DNA of 17,647 nt, from positions 1-17,647 of the forward strand of contig JASLMQ010000947.1 of NCBI GenBank assembly GCA_030746455.1. The letters are read 5' to 3'. Positions within the stretch are counted from its first letter, which is position 1. Every line of letters starts with the position of its first letter. Below are positions 1 to 7,460 of the stretch, in pieces. This stretch comes from Candidatus Latescibacterota bacterium. GTDB lineage: Bacteria; Latescibacterota; UBA2968; GCA-2709665. The notes below the pieces were generated by a model, which did no database searches, was not told where the DNA came from, and saw only the letters and a list, made by a program, of their open reading frames with translations. A program made the position numbers and the translations under genes.

Positions 1-140
1 GAACACGGATAGGAACGTGGAGCATGCACCAACTCCGTGCGTCAGAACGGGTCTGGGAGGGCGGGGCAGCTCAGCTCCGCTCGTGCAGGATGTGACACCG
101 GCGTGAGCACCCAAGCACGGAACTTGGGGCTTCATCATCG

Positions 141-167
141 GTGTCTATCTGCGTTCATCTGTGGTTG
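141..167. repeat. dispersed intergenic repeat (TCTGCGTTCATCTGTGGTT type)
   Basis: The core TCTGCGTTCATCTGTGGTT lies just upstream of the receiver gene. This wording is familiar to me from intergenic DNA of many uncultured bacterial genomes, which is memory and not a search. It overlaps a possible GTG start at 161 and argues that translation begins further downstream. Bases 1-140 before it show no gene I can support. Confidence 0.45.
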
Positions 168-184
168 CATTTGATCTTCTTGCC

Positions 185-190
185 GAGAGG
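185..190 (+). promoter_or_regulatory. Shine-Dalgarno deciding the start of the receiver gene
   Basis: GAGAGG lies nine bases before the ATG at 200. It favours that start over the in-frame GTG at 161, which falls inside a dispersed repeat. Confidence 0.6.
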
Positions 191-199
191 AATGACGCC

Positions 200-568
200 A
201 TGCCCAAAGCCAAGATCCTCATCATCGACGACGAGCCCGATATCGTCGAGGTGCTCGAAGACCGGCTCATCGCCACCGGGTTCGACGTTCGGTCGGTGCT
301 CTGCGCGCGAGACGGGTACGCAGCCGTGGCGGAGGACGCGCCCGACCTGATCCTGCTGGACATCCAGATGCCGGAGATCAGCGGGATGGAGGCCCTGGTC
401 GAGCTGCAGAAGACGAACCCGGAGATCCCGGTGCTGATGATCAGCGCGTCCACGGTGAAGAACGTGGCGGAGACGGCGAAGGGCAAAGGCGCGGTGGATT
501 TCGTGCTGAAGCCGTTCGATCCGGACACGCTGATGCAGAAGATCAATGAGATCCTGGGGATCAGCTAA
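200..568 (+). CDS. stand-alone response regulator (receiver domain only, CheY-like)
   Basis: A 122-residue single-domain response regulator that would accept a phosphoryl group from a histidine kinase in the cytoplasm. The acidic pair is D10-D11 in ILIIDDEP, the phospho-acceptor is D54 in LLDIQMP, the switch Ser is S82 in MISAS, and the conserved Lys is K104 in LKPF. The whole protein is one receiver domain with no output domain, so it must act by protein contact or as a phosphorelay step. I start it at the ATG at 200, behind GAGAGG. An in-frame GTG at 161 would add 13 residues that do not belong to the fold. The next gene encodes an NtrC-type regulator whose receiver has a similar opening. 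No kinase is adjacent; the nearest is the propeller kinase at 4324. The family call is firm, the partner is unknown. Confidence 0.93.
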   Translation: MPKAKILIIDDEPDIVEVLEDRLIATGFDVRSVLCARDGYAAVAEDAPDLILLDIQMPEISGMEALVELQKTNPEIPVLMISASTVKNVAETAKGKGAVDFVLKPFDPDTLMQKINEILGIS

Positions 569-590
569 CCGGGCTTGGCGAAGACCGGGG

Positions 591-620
591 AACTACGAAA
601 AGCGCGAAAGACGCGAAAAG
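591..620. repeat. dispersed repeat A, copy 1 (AACTACGAAA...GACGCGAAA)
   Basis: This copy reads AACTACGAAAAGCGCGAAAG followed by ACGCGAAAAG. Close copies occur at 4168-4197 and 8745-8776, all in the same orientation and all between a stop codon and the next + strand gene. Each contains short internal repeats of a GCGAAAGA-like unit. No protein is encoded. Confidence 0.7.
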
Positions 621-745
621 TAGAAACCCAGCCACCGTGGACGACCCCGGCGCGGTCTCACAAGATGGTGCCGGTGGATCCTGGACCTGAACGTTCGTGA
701 GACGTAACCTTGATCGGAACCTGACCGTTGTCGCAGCGCCCTTCC

Positions 746-754
746 AGGAAGGGA
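746..754 (+). promoter_or_regulatory. Shine-Dalgarno deciding the start of the NtrC-type gene
   Basis: AGGAAGGGA ends six bases before the ATG at 761. It decides against the in-frame TTG at 728, whose extra 11 residues precede the normal start of a receiver domain. Confidence 0.65.
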
Positions 755-760
755 TGGAAC

Positions 761-2125
761 ATGGCCGGTGAGACGATTCTGATCATCGACGACGATTCCG
801 ACATCCGCGAGCTGCTGTCCGACCGGCTGGAGGCGATGGGCCATATCCCCGTCACGGCGGTCGACGGCGTCAACGGCTTCGAGGCGATCCGGCGCGAGGC
901 CCCCGACGTGGTCTTCCTGGACATCCGAATGCCCCAGCTCGACGGCTTCGGCGTGCTCAAACAGCTGCGCGAAGAGCGTCTGGATCCCGTCGTGGTGATG
1001 ATCACGGCGCACGGGAGCGTGGAGCGCGCGGTGGAGGCCATGCGACTGGGGGCGTTCGACTTCGTGGAGAAGCCGTTCGACACGGGGCGGATCGAGGTGG
1101 TGCTGGACAAGGCGCTGGCGGCGACGGCGCTCAGGCGCGAGCACGCCGCCCTGCAGGAGGCCATCCGAGAGCAGACGCCGGCCTTCATCGGCGAGGCCCC
1201 GTTGGTGGTGGAGGTGGCGGCCACGGCCCGGCGCGCGGCGGAGAGCGACGCCACCGTGCTCGTGCTGGGCGAGAGCGGTACGGGCAAGGAGGTGCTTGCC
1301 CAGGCCATCCACGCGTGGAGCCCCCGGCGGAACGGCCCCTTTGTCGCGGTGAACTGCGCGGGACTGCCGGACCAGCTGCTGGAGAGCACGCTGTTCGGGC
1401 ACGAGAGAGGCGCCTTTACCGGCGCAACCGAACAGAAGAAGGGGAAGTTCGAAATCGCGAGGGGCGGGACCATCCTGCTGGACGAGATCGCCGAACTGAA
1501 GCCCGAGCTTCAAGCCAAGCTGCTCCGCGTACTGCAGGACGGGCTGTTCGAGCGACTGGGGGGCACCAGGCCTCTCCAGGCCGACGTCCGAGTGCTCGCG
1601 GCGACGAACCGGAATCTCGAGGAGGCGCTGACGCAGGGGGAGTTCCGTGAGGATCTGTTTTACCGGCTGAACGTGGTCTCGCTCACGCTGCCGCCGTTGC
1701 GACAACGCGCGGAGGACATTCCCGCACTGGCGGCCCACTTCCTGGAGCGGTACAGCCGAGAGGCCAAGCGGCACTTTAAAGGGATCTCGGACGACGCGAT
1801 GGAATGCCTGGTGGCCTACTCCTGGCCGGGAAACGTGCGGGAGCTCGCCAACACGATCGAGCGCGCCGTGGTCCTCGGTGTCGGTGAGTGGATCGAGCCC
1901 GAGTGGCTGCCCGCGCAGGTGGTGAGCGGCAAGGCGGCGACGGGCGAGATCCGGGCGGACACCGGTCTGCCGTTCCACGAGGCGGTGGACGAGTACAAGC
2001 GCGTGCTGATCCGCGAGAGCCTTGAGAAGGCCGGGGGCAACCAGTCCCGGGCGGCGGAGATGCTGGGCCTGCAGCGGACCTACCTGGCGCGGCTGCTGAC
2101 GAATCTGGGATTGCGAGAGGAATGA
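761..2125 (+). CDS. sigma-54-dependent response regulator, NtrC family
   Basis: A complete 454-residue activator of sigma-54 promoters with the standard three parts. The receiver (about 1-120) has D10-D12, phospho-acceptor D54, T82 and K104. The AAA+ domain (about 140-380) has Walker A GESGTGKE at 170-177, the sigma-54 contact loop GAFTGA at 217-222, Walker B LLDEI around 239-243, the arginine-rich REDLFYRL segment at 296-303 and WPGNVREL at 355-362. A Fis-type helix-turn-helix covers about 426-451 (NQSRAAEMLGLQRTYLARLL). Phosphorylation should drive hexamer formation and ATP-powered promoter melting. The ATG at 761 is chosen because AGGAAGGGA precedes it. No convincing -24/-12 promoter was seen in the gaps, so target genes cannot be named. 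Its kinase may be the propeller kinase at 4324 or lie off the left edge. Confidence 0.95.
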   Translation: MAGETILIIDDDSDIRELLSDRLEAMGHIPVTAVDGVNGFEAIRREAPDVVFLDIRMPQLDGFGVLKQLREERLDPVVVMITAHGSVERAVEAMRLGAFDFVEKPFDTGRIEVVLDKALAATALRREHAALQEAIREQTPAFIGEAPLVVEVAATARRAAESDATVLVLGESGTGKEVLAQAIHAWSPRRNGPFVAVNCAGLPDQLLESTLFGHERGAFTGATEQKKGKFEIARGGTILLDEIAELKPELQAKLLRVLQDGLFERLGGTRPLQADVRVLAATNRNLEEALTQGEFREDLFYRLNVVSLTLPPLRQRAEDIPALAAHFLERYSREAKRHFKGISDDAMECLVAYSWPGNVRELANTIERAVVLGVGEWIEPEWLPAQVVSGKAATGEIRADTGLPFHEAVDEYKRVLIRESLEKAGGNQSRAAEMLGLQRTYLARLLTNLGLREE

Positions 2126-2130
2126 GGAAG

Positions 2131-2194
2131 GGCAGGCAGAAGGCAAACGGCAGAAGGCAGCTGCAAGCGATCAGCCGTCAGCCCTCAGCTGAAC
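2131..2194. repeat. AG-rich intergenic repeat with internal direct repeats
   Basis: GGCAGAAGGCA-like units recur (around 2135 and 2149), followed by CAGCCGTCAGCCCTCAGCTG with a repeated TCAGC unit. The block starts directly after the NtrC-type stop codon. The style resembles mobile or slipped-strand filler DNA common in uncultured genomes; no function is visible. Confidence 0.4.
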
Positions 2195-2328
2195 CTGTGA
2201 TCGTCGTATCGCAATGGGATCGCGTGGGCGTGAGGCCGATCGGGAAGCGGCTGTGGGATCCTCAGGCAGCGAAACACACCGTCTTTCCGAATGAATCCGA
2301 CCCTGAGGCATTTTCGAGGAGGCGGTTT

Positions 2329-2390
2329 GCCTGTCCACCGACTTGTCCGCCGTAGCCTTGGCGGAGGCGGAAGCTTCAGCGAAGGTGGAT
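2329..2390. repeat. dispersed repeat B, copy 1 (CCGACTTGTCCGCCG core)
   Basis: The core CCGACTTGTCCGCCG at 2338-2352 recurs exactly, in inverse orientation, at 14690-14704. A small hairpin TCCGCC/GGCGGA (2346-2351 with 2360-2365) and the palindrome GAAGCTTC (2370-2377) follow. I recognise this as a recurrent non-coding element in many metagenomic genomes, from memory only. Confidence 0.55.
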
Positions 2391-2435
2391 ATCGGGACGG
2401 TGATCGGGAGGACCGGAGCCCCACCAAGACAACAA

Positions 2436-2452
2436 GCCCGGCGGAGCCGGGC
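2436..2452 (-). terminator. possible terminator downstream of hicAB
   Basis: GCCCGGC and GCCGGGC form a perfect 7-bp stem with a 3-base loop. Read on the minus strand it follows the hicB stop by about 40 bases and is followed by TTGTTGTCTTGG, a moderately T-rich tail. The tail is not a clean U-run, so this is tentative. Confidence 0.4.
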
Positions 2453-2494
2453 CATTGGGTGTCAACTGAGTGGGGGTGTCCTGCGGACCGTACT

Positions 2495-2713
2495 TCAGCC
2501 CAGCTGGTAGATTAACGGACGATATCGAGGCTCGGGAATGGGCTTCCCGTCTTCCTTAGCGGCCTCCATCCAGGCCTGCTTCGCCTCGAGGACTTCACGC
2601 AGGGCCTCTTCGGGGGTCTCACCGAAGGCGGAGCAGTGCTCCAGATCAGGGATATCGGCGACATATCCCTGGTCCTGCTCGCTGTAGAACACATTCACGT
2701 GGTAGTCTTTCAC
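2495..2713 (-). CDS. hicB: HicB-family antitoxin (short form)
   Basis: A 72-residue HicB-like protein that would bind and block the HicA toxin encoded just upstream. The family pattern is plain: GYVADIPDLEHCSAFGET at about 16-33, then an acidic amphipathic helix PEEALREVLEA to about 44. It starts with GTG at 2713, which overlaps the hicA stop as GTGA, so its translation is probably coupled to hicA. No helix-turn-helix or ribbon-helix-helix domain follows the HicB fold, unlike longer HicB proteins. It may therefore need HicA or another factor to repress the promoter. hicA before hicB is the common order. The family call is strong; activity is not tested by sequence. Confidence 0.88.
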   Translation of the reverse strand: MKDYHVNVFYSEQDQGYVADIPDLEHCSAFGETPEEALREVLEAKQAWMEAAKEDGKPIPEPRYRPLIYQLG

Positions 2714-2964
2714 CCAGGATCCTCCATTCTCAAATCGTATCTCTCAACGATCTTGAGGAACTGGTTGATCTGGTACGGTTTGGCCTCACCCTTGACATTC
2801 TGAAGGTTGATCAACTCGGGCACGTCAGGATGTGCGAAGATGTGGTGGCTCCCTCGGACGCGTCTTAGCCTGAAGCCGAATGCTTCCACACACGCCACGG
2901 CGTCAGAGAAGCGGATGTTCTTGGATCCGGAAACGAGCCTCTGAAGCAGGGAACGCTTTGACAT
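2710..2964 (-). CDS. hicA: HicA-family mRNA-interferase toxin
   Basis: An 84-residue HicA toxin of double-stranded-RNA-binding-like fold, expected to cleave mRNA and stop growth until neutralised by HicB. The key motif is GSHHIF at 38-43, with the family's catalytic His at H40, followed by HPDVPELINLQ and the conserved tail KPYQINQFLKIVE at about 62-74. I place the start at the ATG at 2964. A longer frame opening with TTG at 3048 is ruled out because that codon sits in the -35 box of the promoter and the extra 28 residues do not fit the fold. The Shine-Dalgarno before 2964 is weak, which could keep toxin output low. It shares four bases with hicB. Confidence 0.9.
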   Translation of the reverse strand: MSKRSLLQRLVSGSKNIRFSDAVACVEAFGFRLRRVRGSHHIFAHPDVPELINLQNVKGEAKPYQINQFLKIVERYDLRMEDPG

Positions 2965-2999
2965 ACAGCTGAGGCACCGGTTGCTGCGATGCGATGCGG

Positions 3000-3024
3000 A
3001 TATTCGTGAGTCCTGGATGAATAT
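3000..3024. promoter_or_regulatory. candidate operator: inverted repeat across the hicAB -10 box
   Basis: ATATTC at 3000-3005 and GAATAT at 3019-3024 form a 6-bp inverted repeat with a 13-base spacer. The right arm overlaps the -10 box and the spacer covers the expected transcription start. That position suits autorepression by the HicA-HicB complex, but a 6-bp repeat can arise by chance. Confidence 0.35.
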
Positions 3025-3048
3025 AGACCACACGCGCACGCATGTCAA
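3020..3048 (-). promoter_or_regulatory. sigma-70 promoter of hicAB
   Basis: On the minus strand the sequence reads TTGACA (3048-3043), a 17-base spacer, then TATATT (3025-3020). That is a perfect -35, optimal spacing and a five-of-six -10. Transcription should start near 3013, giving a leader of about 50 bases before the hicA ATG. It is the best promoter match I found in the window. Confidence 0.8.
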
Positions 3049-3129
3049 TCCCCGGCGCGGATACCGATGAGGACGCGTAACGTCATAAGCGAATAGCGCG
3101 TCTGATGTTCAGGCTCTGCCTCTTAACAC

Positions 3130-3909
3130 ATGGACCTCATCCACCACCGCTTCGACGCCACCCTCCTGGCGACACTCGCCGGGCTCCGGGCCAGGCGCGA
3201 GAGGTTCCGGCGCCTGCTCGACGACCGGTCCACGCGCGTCCACGTCACCGTGCGCACGAAGTCGCCACGCGCGGATCTGAAGCGGAAGTACAGGGGCACA
3301 CTGGCCGCCTCCACCGGGCTGTCCTTCGCGCTCCACGCCGCGCTGTTCATTCTGCATCCGACCTTCGAGAGCCGCCCCATCGTTCCGTTTGTCGACCAGA
3401 TCGTGATCCAGATGGAGAACGTTCCGGAGACGCGGCAGATCCAGCGCCCGCCTCCCCTTGCGCGGCCCGCCATGCCCATCGAGGTGGGGGAAGAGGACGA
3501 CGTGCCCGACGACGTGACCATATCGTCCACGGACCTGGACTTCGATCAGGTCTTCATCGACATCCCGCCCCCGCCGCCCGGCTCGCGCATGCTGGCGCAC
3601 GTCGAGGAAGAGGAAGGCGCTCTCGAGTTCTGGCAGGTGGAGGTGAAGCCCAGAATTGTCAGCACCGTGGCACCCAGGTACCCCGAGCTGGCCCGGAAGG
3701 TCGGGCTGGAGGGCAGCGCCTTCGTTCGGATCCTGATCGGGAGCGACGGCAGGGTGAGGAAGGCTGTCCTGGTCAAGGGCGATGAGATCTTTAGCCGGGC
3801 GGCTACGGAGGCACTCCTGCAGTGGGTGTTCGAGCCGGCTATCCAGAACCTCACGCCCGTAGCGGTGTGGGCGGTGCTGCCGGTGGAGTTCAACCTGACG
3901 GAAGACTGA
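3130..3909 (+). CDS. TonB-family energy transducer
   Basis: A 259-residue TonB-like protein that would pass proton-motive energy from the inner membrane to outer-membrane receptors. Residues 1-56 are basic and likely cytoplasmic. A membrane helix covers about 57-75 (TLAASTGLSFALHAALFI). A proline- and acid-rich periplasmic linker follows, with RPPPLARP and IPPPPPG stretches. The TonB C-terminal domain spans about 173-256, with the conserved APRYPELAR at 181-189 and FVRILIGSDGRV at 198-209. The cytoplasmic arm is longer than in classic TonB. No ExbB, ExbD or TonB-dependent receptor is adjacent. The ATG at 3130 lacks a clear Shine-Dalgarno. The promoter is not visible; the gap to hicA is 165 bases and the genes are divergent. 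Confidence 0.85.
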   Translation: MDLIHHRFDATLLATLAGLRARRERFRRLLDDRSTRVHVTVRTKSPRADLKRKYRGTLAASTGLSFALHAALFILHPTFESRPIVPFVDQIVIQMENVPETRQIQRPPPLARPAMPIEVGEEDDVPDDVTISSTDLDFDQVFIDIPPPPPGSRMLAHVEEEEGALEFWQVEVKPRIVSTVAPRYPELARKVGLEGSAFVRILIGSDGRVRKAVLVKGDEIFSRAATEALLQWVFEPAIQNLTPVAVWAVLPVEFNLTED

Positions 3910-4041
3910 GATGGCGTGTGAACCCGGTTGGGGAGATATCTGAAAATCTGGCGGAATCTGGCCCTGTGGAAGACCGTAGCCCCAGGAGTCCGGGTACCCC
4001 AGGGGCAATCAAGTAGGCCTCAGGGACCCTATCCGACGACG

Positions 4042-4104
4042 CCTGCCTGCCCAGCGCCCTTCTTGCCAGCCCGGTGTCTGGGGGACACCCACCGGGCAGG
4101 CAGG
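4042..4104. repeat. imperfect cruciform: outer and inner inverted repeats
   Basis: CCTGCCTGCCC at 4042-4052 pairs exactly with GGGCAGGCAGG at 4094-4104. Inside it, GGTGTC and GACACC (around 4073-4089) form a second stem. The nested arms suggest a folded RNA or a small repeat element; there is no T-run to make it a classic terminator. Confidence 0.5.
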
Positions 4105-4167
4105 GCGGAGGCATAGCCGGCTGAGGCCTCGGTGAAGCGAAGCCAGTCCCGGAGAGACATAACCCGC

Positions 4168-4197
4168 AACTACGAAAGACGCCAAAGACGCGAAAGG
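4168..4197. repeat. dispersed repeat A, copy 2
   Basis: Reads AACTACGAAAGACGCCAAAG then ACGCGAAAGG, matching the copies at 591 and 8745 with a few changes. It lies 126 bases before the propeller kinase start. Confidence 0.7.
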
Positions 4198-4323
4198 TGA
4201 GACCCTGGAACGGAAGCACCACGAGATGCACAGAATGCACGAAGGAAGGGACAGCGAAGCTGGACGAAGTCCCTGTGCATCGTCCCTCCAGGCCGGCATC
4301 AGACGCAACAGCACGGAGCGAAC

Positions 4324-7300
4324 ATGAAGCGATCGGCATCCCTGATCCCCCTCATCTGTAGCGTTCTCGTCACGCAGGCTGCCTACGCCGGTAGCGAGAC
4401 ACCGGTCGACGTTCCGAGGCCCGACCCGGTCACGGAGGCCTGGCGATGGCAGTTCTTCACCGAGGCCGACGGCCTGGTCAGCGTCCGGGTGGTGGACGTG
4501 GCCGCTCAGGATTCGGCGGTCTGGTTCGCCACGGACCGCGGTTTGAGCCGCTACGACGGCGTCTCCTGGACATCCTACACCGAGGACGACGGCCTGCCGG
4601 ACGCCGACGTGCGTGCCATCGCGCTCGGGCAAGATGGCACGGTCTGGGCGGGCACGGCATCGGGCATCGCCCGGCTCGACACCGCGAAGTGGGTGTCCCT
4701 CGGCGGGCCTCGGGTCCTCTCCGGACGGGCGGTGAACGACCTGGTCGTCGATGCCGAAGGCGGCCTCTGGGCGGCAACGGACACCTGCGCCGCGCGGTGG
4801 ATCGGTGGCGAGTGGCAGGTCTACACCGACGTCGACGCACTTCCGGACCATCGAGTGAACGGCCTGGCCCTGGCGCCCGACGGGGCGGTCTGGTTCGCCA
4901 CTGAGCGGGGCGCAGCCCGGTACGACGGCTCAACCTGGCGGTCCTACCACCAGGGGAAGGGCCTCTTGGGGCCATCCGTCACCTCGGTGTTCGTGTCGCG
5001 CGATGGCGCTGCGTGGTTCTCCCAGTATGGGGTGGGCCTGAGCCGACTCCACAACGGTCGCTGGTCGGCGTTCAGCGAGGCCGACGGGCTTCCCGATGCC
5101 CACGTGCGCCAGGTGGTGCAGTCGGGCGATGGCTCGATCTGGGCCCTGTGCCTTTCGGGAATCGCGCAGTCCCAGGCAGCGGGGAGTCCGTCCTCCCGTG
5201 CGTGGACGGCCTACACGCGTCGGTCCTTGCCCGGTCTGGGCGAGCCCTTAGCCGCGGGCGTGGATCCAAAGGGGGGGTCTGGATTGGCGGCCGGGGCTCA
5301 AGAGGTCTTGCACGATTCGACCACGTGGGAGCCCGCTGGACGGAGTATCATCTGGGCCGCGTCGCAGGATCCGCCCACGTGGGCGGCATCGGCCAGACGG
5401 GCGACGGCACCCTCTGGTTCGGCACCGACCGGGGCGCTATGGGCTACCGTGATGGTCGGTGGGTCCATGCTCTTCACCTGGACGGAGTTGTCCGAGGCGT
5501 CTACACGAATGGGGAAGGCGCCGTGTTCCTGTTCGGCTGCGACGGGCAGGGGAGCGCGGTGTATCGTGTGGGACGCAACGGCGCCACACCAGTGCGCACG
5601 GGCCTCGGGAGCGAGGAGGTCCGTGCGATCTGCCGGACGCAAGACCGGATCCTGTGGGCCTGGACTGGCGGGACTCGCAGGGGGATGCTTCGGCGTCGTG
5701 AAGGGTCCAAGTCGTGGGAGCCCGAGTCGCCGGATGGACTAAGGCTGCCCTCCCAGATCGCAGGCATGGTGGCTGCTCCCGACGGAAGCCTGTGGATTGC
5801 TGGTCGGTCACACAACCTGTACCGGAGGTCGAGGGGAGGGCGCTGGCAGCGCTACGGAGTTCGGAGACCGGTTGAGATCCACACGATCCTGGCCGGGTCC
5901 GACGGCAGCCTCTGGATCGCCTACGGCGGAGCCGGGGGCGGGCTTACGCGGCTTCATGCCGACATGACGACGGCGCACTACACGGTCCGAGAGGGGCTCG
6001 TACACGACGAGGTACACGTCATCTGCGAAGGCCCTAACGGCGTGGTCTACGCGGGCACATCCGGCGGCATCTCCCGCTTCGACGGGACCGCTTGGGCACC
6101 CCTGGCCGAGTCGCCGCACATGGACGTTCGGGCCCTGTTCGCCAGTCGCGACGGGGCGCTGTGGATCCGGACAGCGTCTGGAAATGCGGTGCGTCATTGG
6201 AATGACGGGGAGGCCCCCGAGACGGTGCTGGATGACTCCCCGGCAACGGTCTCGGCCGAGGGAAACGTGAGCTTCTCGTGGCAGGGGCGCGACCGCTGGT
6301 GTCCCGTGTCCGTGCCGCTCCGGTACTCTTACCGTCTCGACGGCGCGGAATGGACGCCGTTTGCGGACCGGACACGGACGCCGCTGTTTTCGTTGCCCGA
6401 CGGTCCTCACAGATTCGAGGTGCGCGCACAGGATCCGGATCTCAACATCGAGGCCACGCCGTCCTCGCACCGGTTCGTGGTGGAAGCCCCGCTGTGGAAG
6501 CAACCTTGGCTCCTCGCGTGGAGGCACCCCTGGCTCGTTGCCCTTGTGGGCATCTTCGTGGCCACAGTCGCCATACAGACCCGGCGCATCCTGGCGAGGG
6601 ACCGGGCGCTGGGCCAGGCGAACCAGGAGCTCAACATCCTGAACGAGGAGCTGCGTGAGAAGTCGGACGCGCTGGGGGCCGCCAACGTGCAGCTGCAGGA
6701 GATGGCCGCGCTCAAGACGGACTTCTTCTCGAACGTCTCCCACGAGCTACGGACTCCGATGACGGCCATCAAGGGCTACATTGACAACCTGCTCGACCGC
6801 ATACCGGGGCCGTTGAACGAGCGGCAGGAGCGCTACCTCACCCGCATGGGGGACAACACGGACCGGCTCACGCGGCTGAGCAACGACCTGCCGGACCTGG
6901 GTCGCATCGACCGCGGGCGGACGGATCTCCTGCAGTTCAGCGTGGCCAAGGTTCAGGTCCGCAGCGTTGTGGCCGAAACCGTCGAGGCCCTGCGACCGGT
7001 TGCGGACGAGTCCATGCTCAAGCTGACCATGACGGGCGAGGACGTACAGGCGATGGCGGATCGGGACCGGCTGGCCCAGGTGGTGACAAACCTCGTGCAC
7101 AACGCCATCAAGTTCACTGACGCGGGCGGGGAGGTCGCCGTGGCCGTCCGCTCCGACGGCGAAGGCCAGGTGCTCACCAGCGTGCGCGACACGGGGCGAG
7201 GGATCCCCGAGGAGGACTACGACAAGATCTTCGACCGGTTCTACCAGGTGAGGGCCGACGCCCCGCGCCAGGCCGGCACCGGGCTGGGCCTGCCCATCGC

Positions 7301-7400
7301 CAAGGAGCTGGTGGAGCTTCAGGGCGGGACGATCTGGGTGGAAAGCGAGGTGGGCGTGGGCAGCACGTTCACGTTCACACTGTCGGAGGTAGATGGGTAA
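4324..7400 (+). CDS. two-component-propeller sensor histidine kinase, split by a -1 frameshift
   Basis: A large periplasm-sensing kinase whose frame breaks at 5268-5277. Adding one G there gives a continuous 1025-residue protein. Order: signal peptide (about 1-22, cut after AYA); fourteen propeller repeats of the VWFATDRGLSRYDG type, six before the break, the seventh at it and seven after, as expected for two seven-bladed propellers; a Y_Y_Y domain (about 640-725); a membrane helix (about 735-753); a coiled coil (LNEELREKSDALGAANVQL); HisKA with H807 in SHELRTP; and HATPase_c with N927 in HNAIKF, DTGRGI from D956 and GTGLGL from G985. No receiver is fused, so it should signal to a separate regulator, perhaps one of the two at 200 and 761. 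Without the shift, the first frame stops at 5742 after 472 residues and makes no kinase. A Pro at 857 sits in the second HisKA helix. GGAG precedes the ATG by five bases. Confidence 0.85.
5268..5277 (+). other. frameshift site: AAAGGGGGGG
   Basis: In frame the codons are CCA AAG GGG GGG TCT; after a -1 slip the frame reads GGG GGG GTC TGG ATT GGC, giving VWIGG, the expected start of the next propeller repeat. A AAG GGG fits the X XXY YYZ slip pattern. A lost G in a homopolymer, by mutation or sequencing error, explains it equally well. A weak stem GGGCTC/GAGCCC (5294-5299 with 5329-5334) lies downstream. Confidence 0.8.
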
Positions 7401-7432
7401 ATGCGGGTAGAATCTCGTGGATGGGACCTGGG

Positions 7433-7460
7433 GTAGGGGCGACGCATGCGTCGCCCCTAC
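7433..7460. repeat. perfect 28-base palindrome (GTAGGGGCGACGCA / TGCGTCGCCCCTAC)
   Basis: Two 14-base arms meet with no loop, 33 bases after the kinase stop. A second small inverted repeat CCGCAC/GTGCGG follows at 7472-7491. There is no T-run, so it is more like a dispersed REP-type element than an intrinsic terminator. I recall this palindrome as recurrent in uncultured genomes, from memory only. Confidence 0.8.

Larger units (their letters stand above)
2126..2494. other. 369-base gene-free stretch made of dispersed repeats
   Basis: No coding region is supported. It holds an AG-rich block at 2131-2194, the TTGTCCGCC repeat at 2329-2390 and a GC hairpin at 2436-2452. Short open frames here have the arginine/proline-rich composition of chance frames in repeat DNA. 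The NtrC-type gene on the left and hicB on the right converge on it. Confidence 0.6.
3910..4323. other. 414-base gene-free stretch with repeats and an inverted repeat
   Basis: It contains the inverted repeat at 4042-4104, dispersed repeat A copy 2 at 4168-4197, and an ATGCACAGAATGCAC direct repeat near 4227-4241. No credible gene is present on either strand. The Shine-Dalgarno GGAG (4315-4318) of the following kinase gene lies at its end. Confidence 0.6.

Noticed and set aside
161..199. GTG start for the receiver gene
   Set aside because: It lies in a dispersed repeat and adds residues before the receiver fold; the ATG at 200 has a good Shine-Dalgarno.
728..760. TTG start for the NtrC-type gene
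   Set aside because: The ATG at 761 has AGGAAGGGA upstream and begins at the normal receiver start.
2122..2355. Small open frame of 77 codons after the NtrC-type gene
   Set aside because: It is translated repeat DNA (RQKANGRRQLQ-like) with no ribosome site and no domain.
2965..3048. 28-codon N-terminal extension of hicA from TTG at 3048
   Set aside because: The TTG is part of the -35 box and the expected transcript begins near 3013, after that codon.
3105..3785. Alternative + strand frame over the TonB gene
   Set aside because: Arg/Pro/His-rich low-complexity product; the overlapping frame at 3130 encodes a proper TonB domain and membrane helix.
5013..5267. Start of a separate kinase gene at 5013
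   Set aside because: The frame before 5268 is non-propeller, Arg-rich sequence, while the overlapping first frame carries regular propeller repeats up to the break. One split gene explains both.
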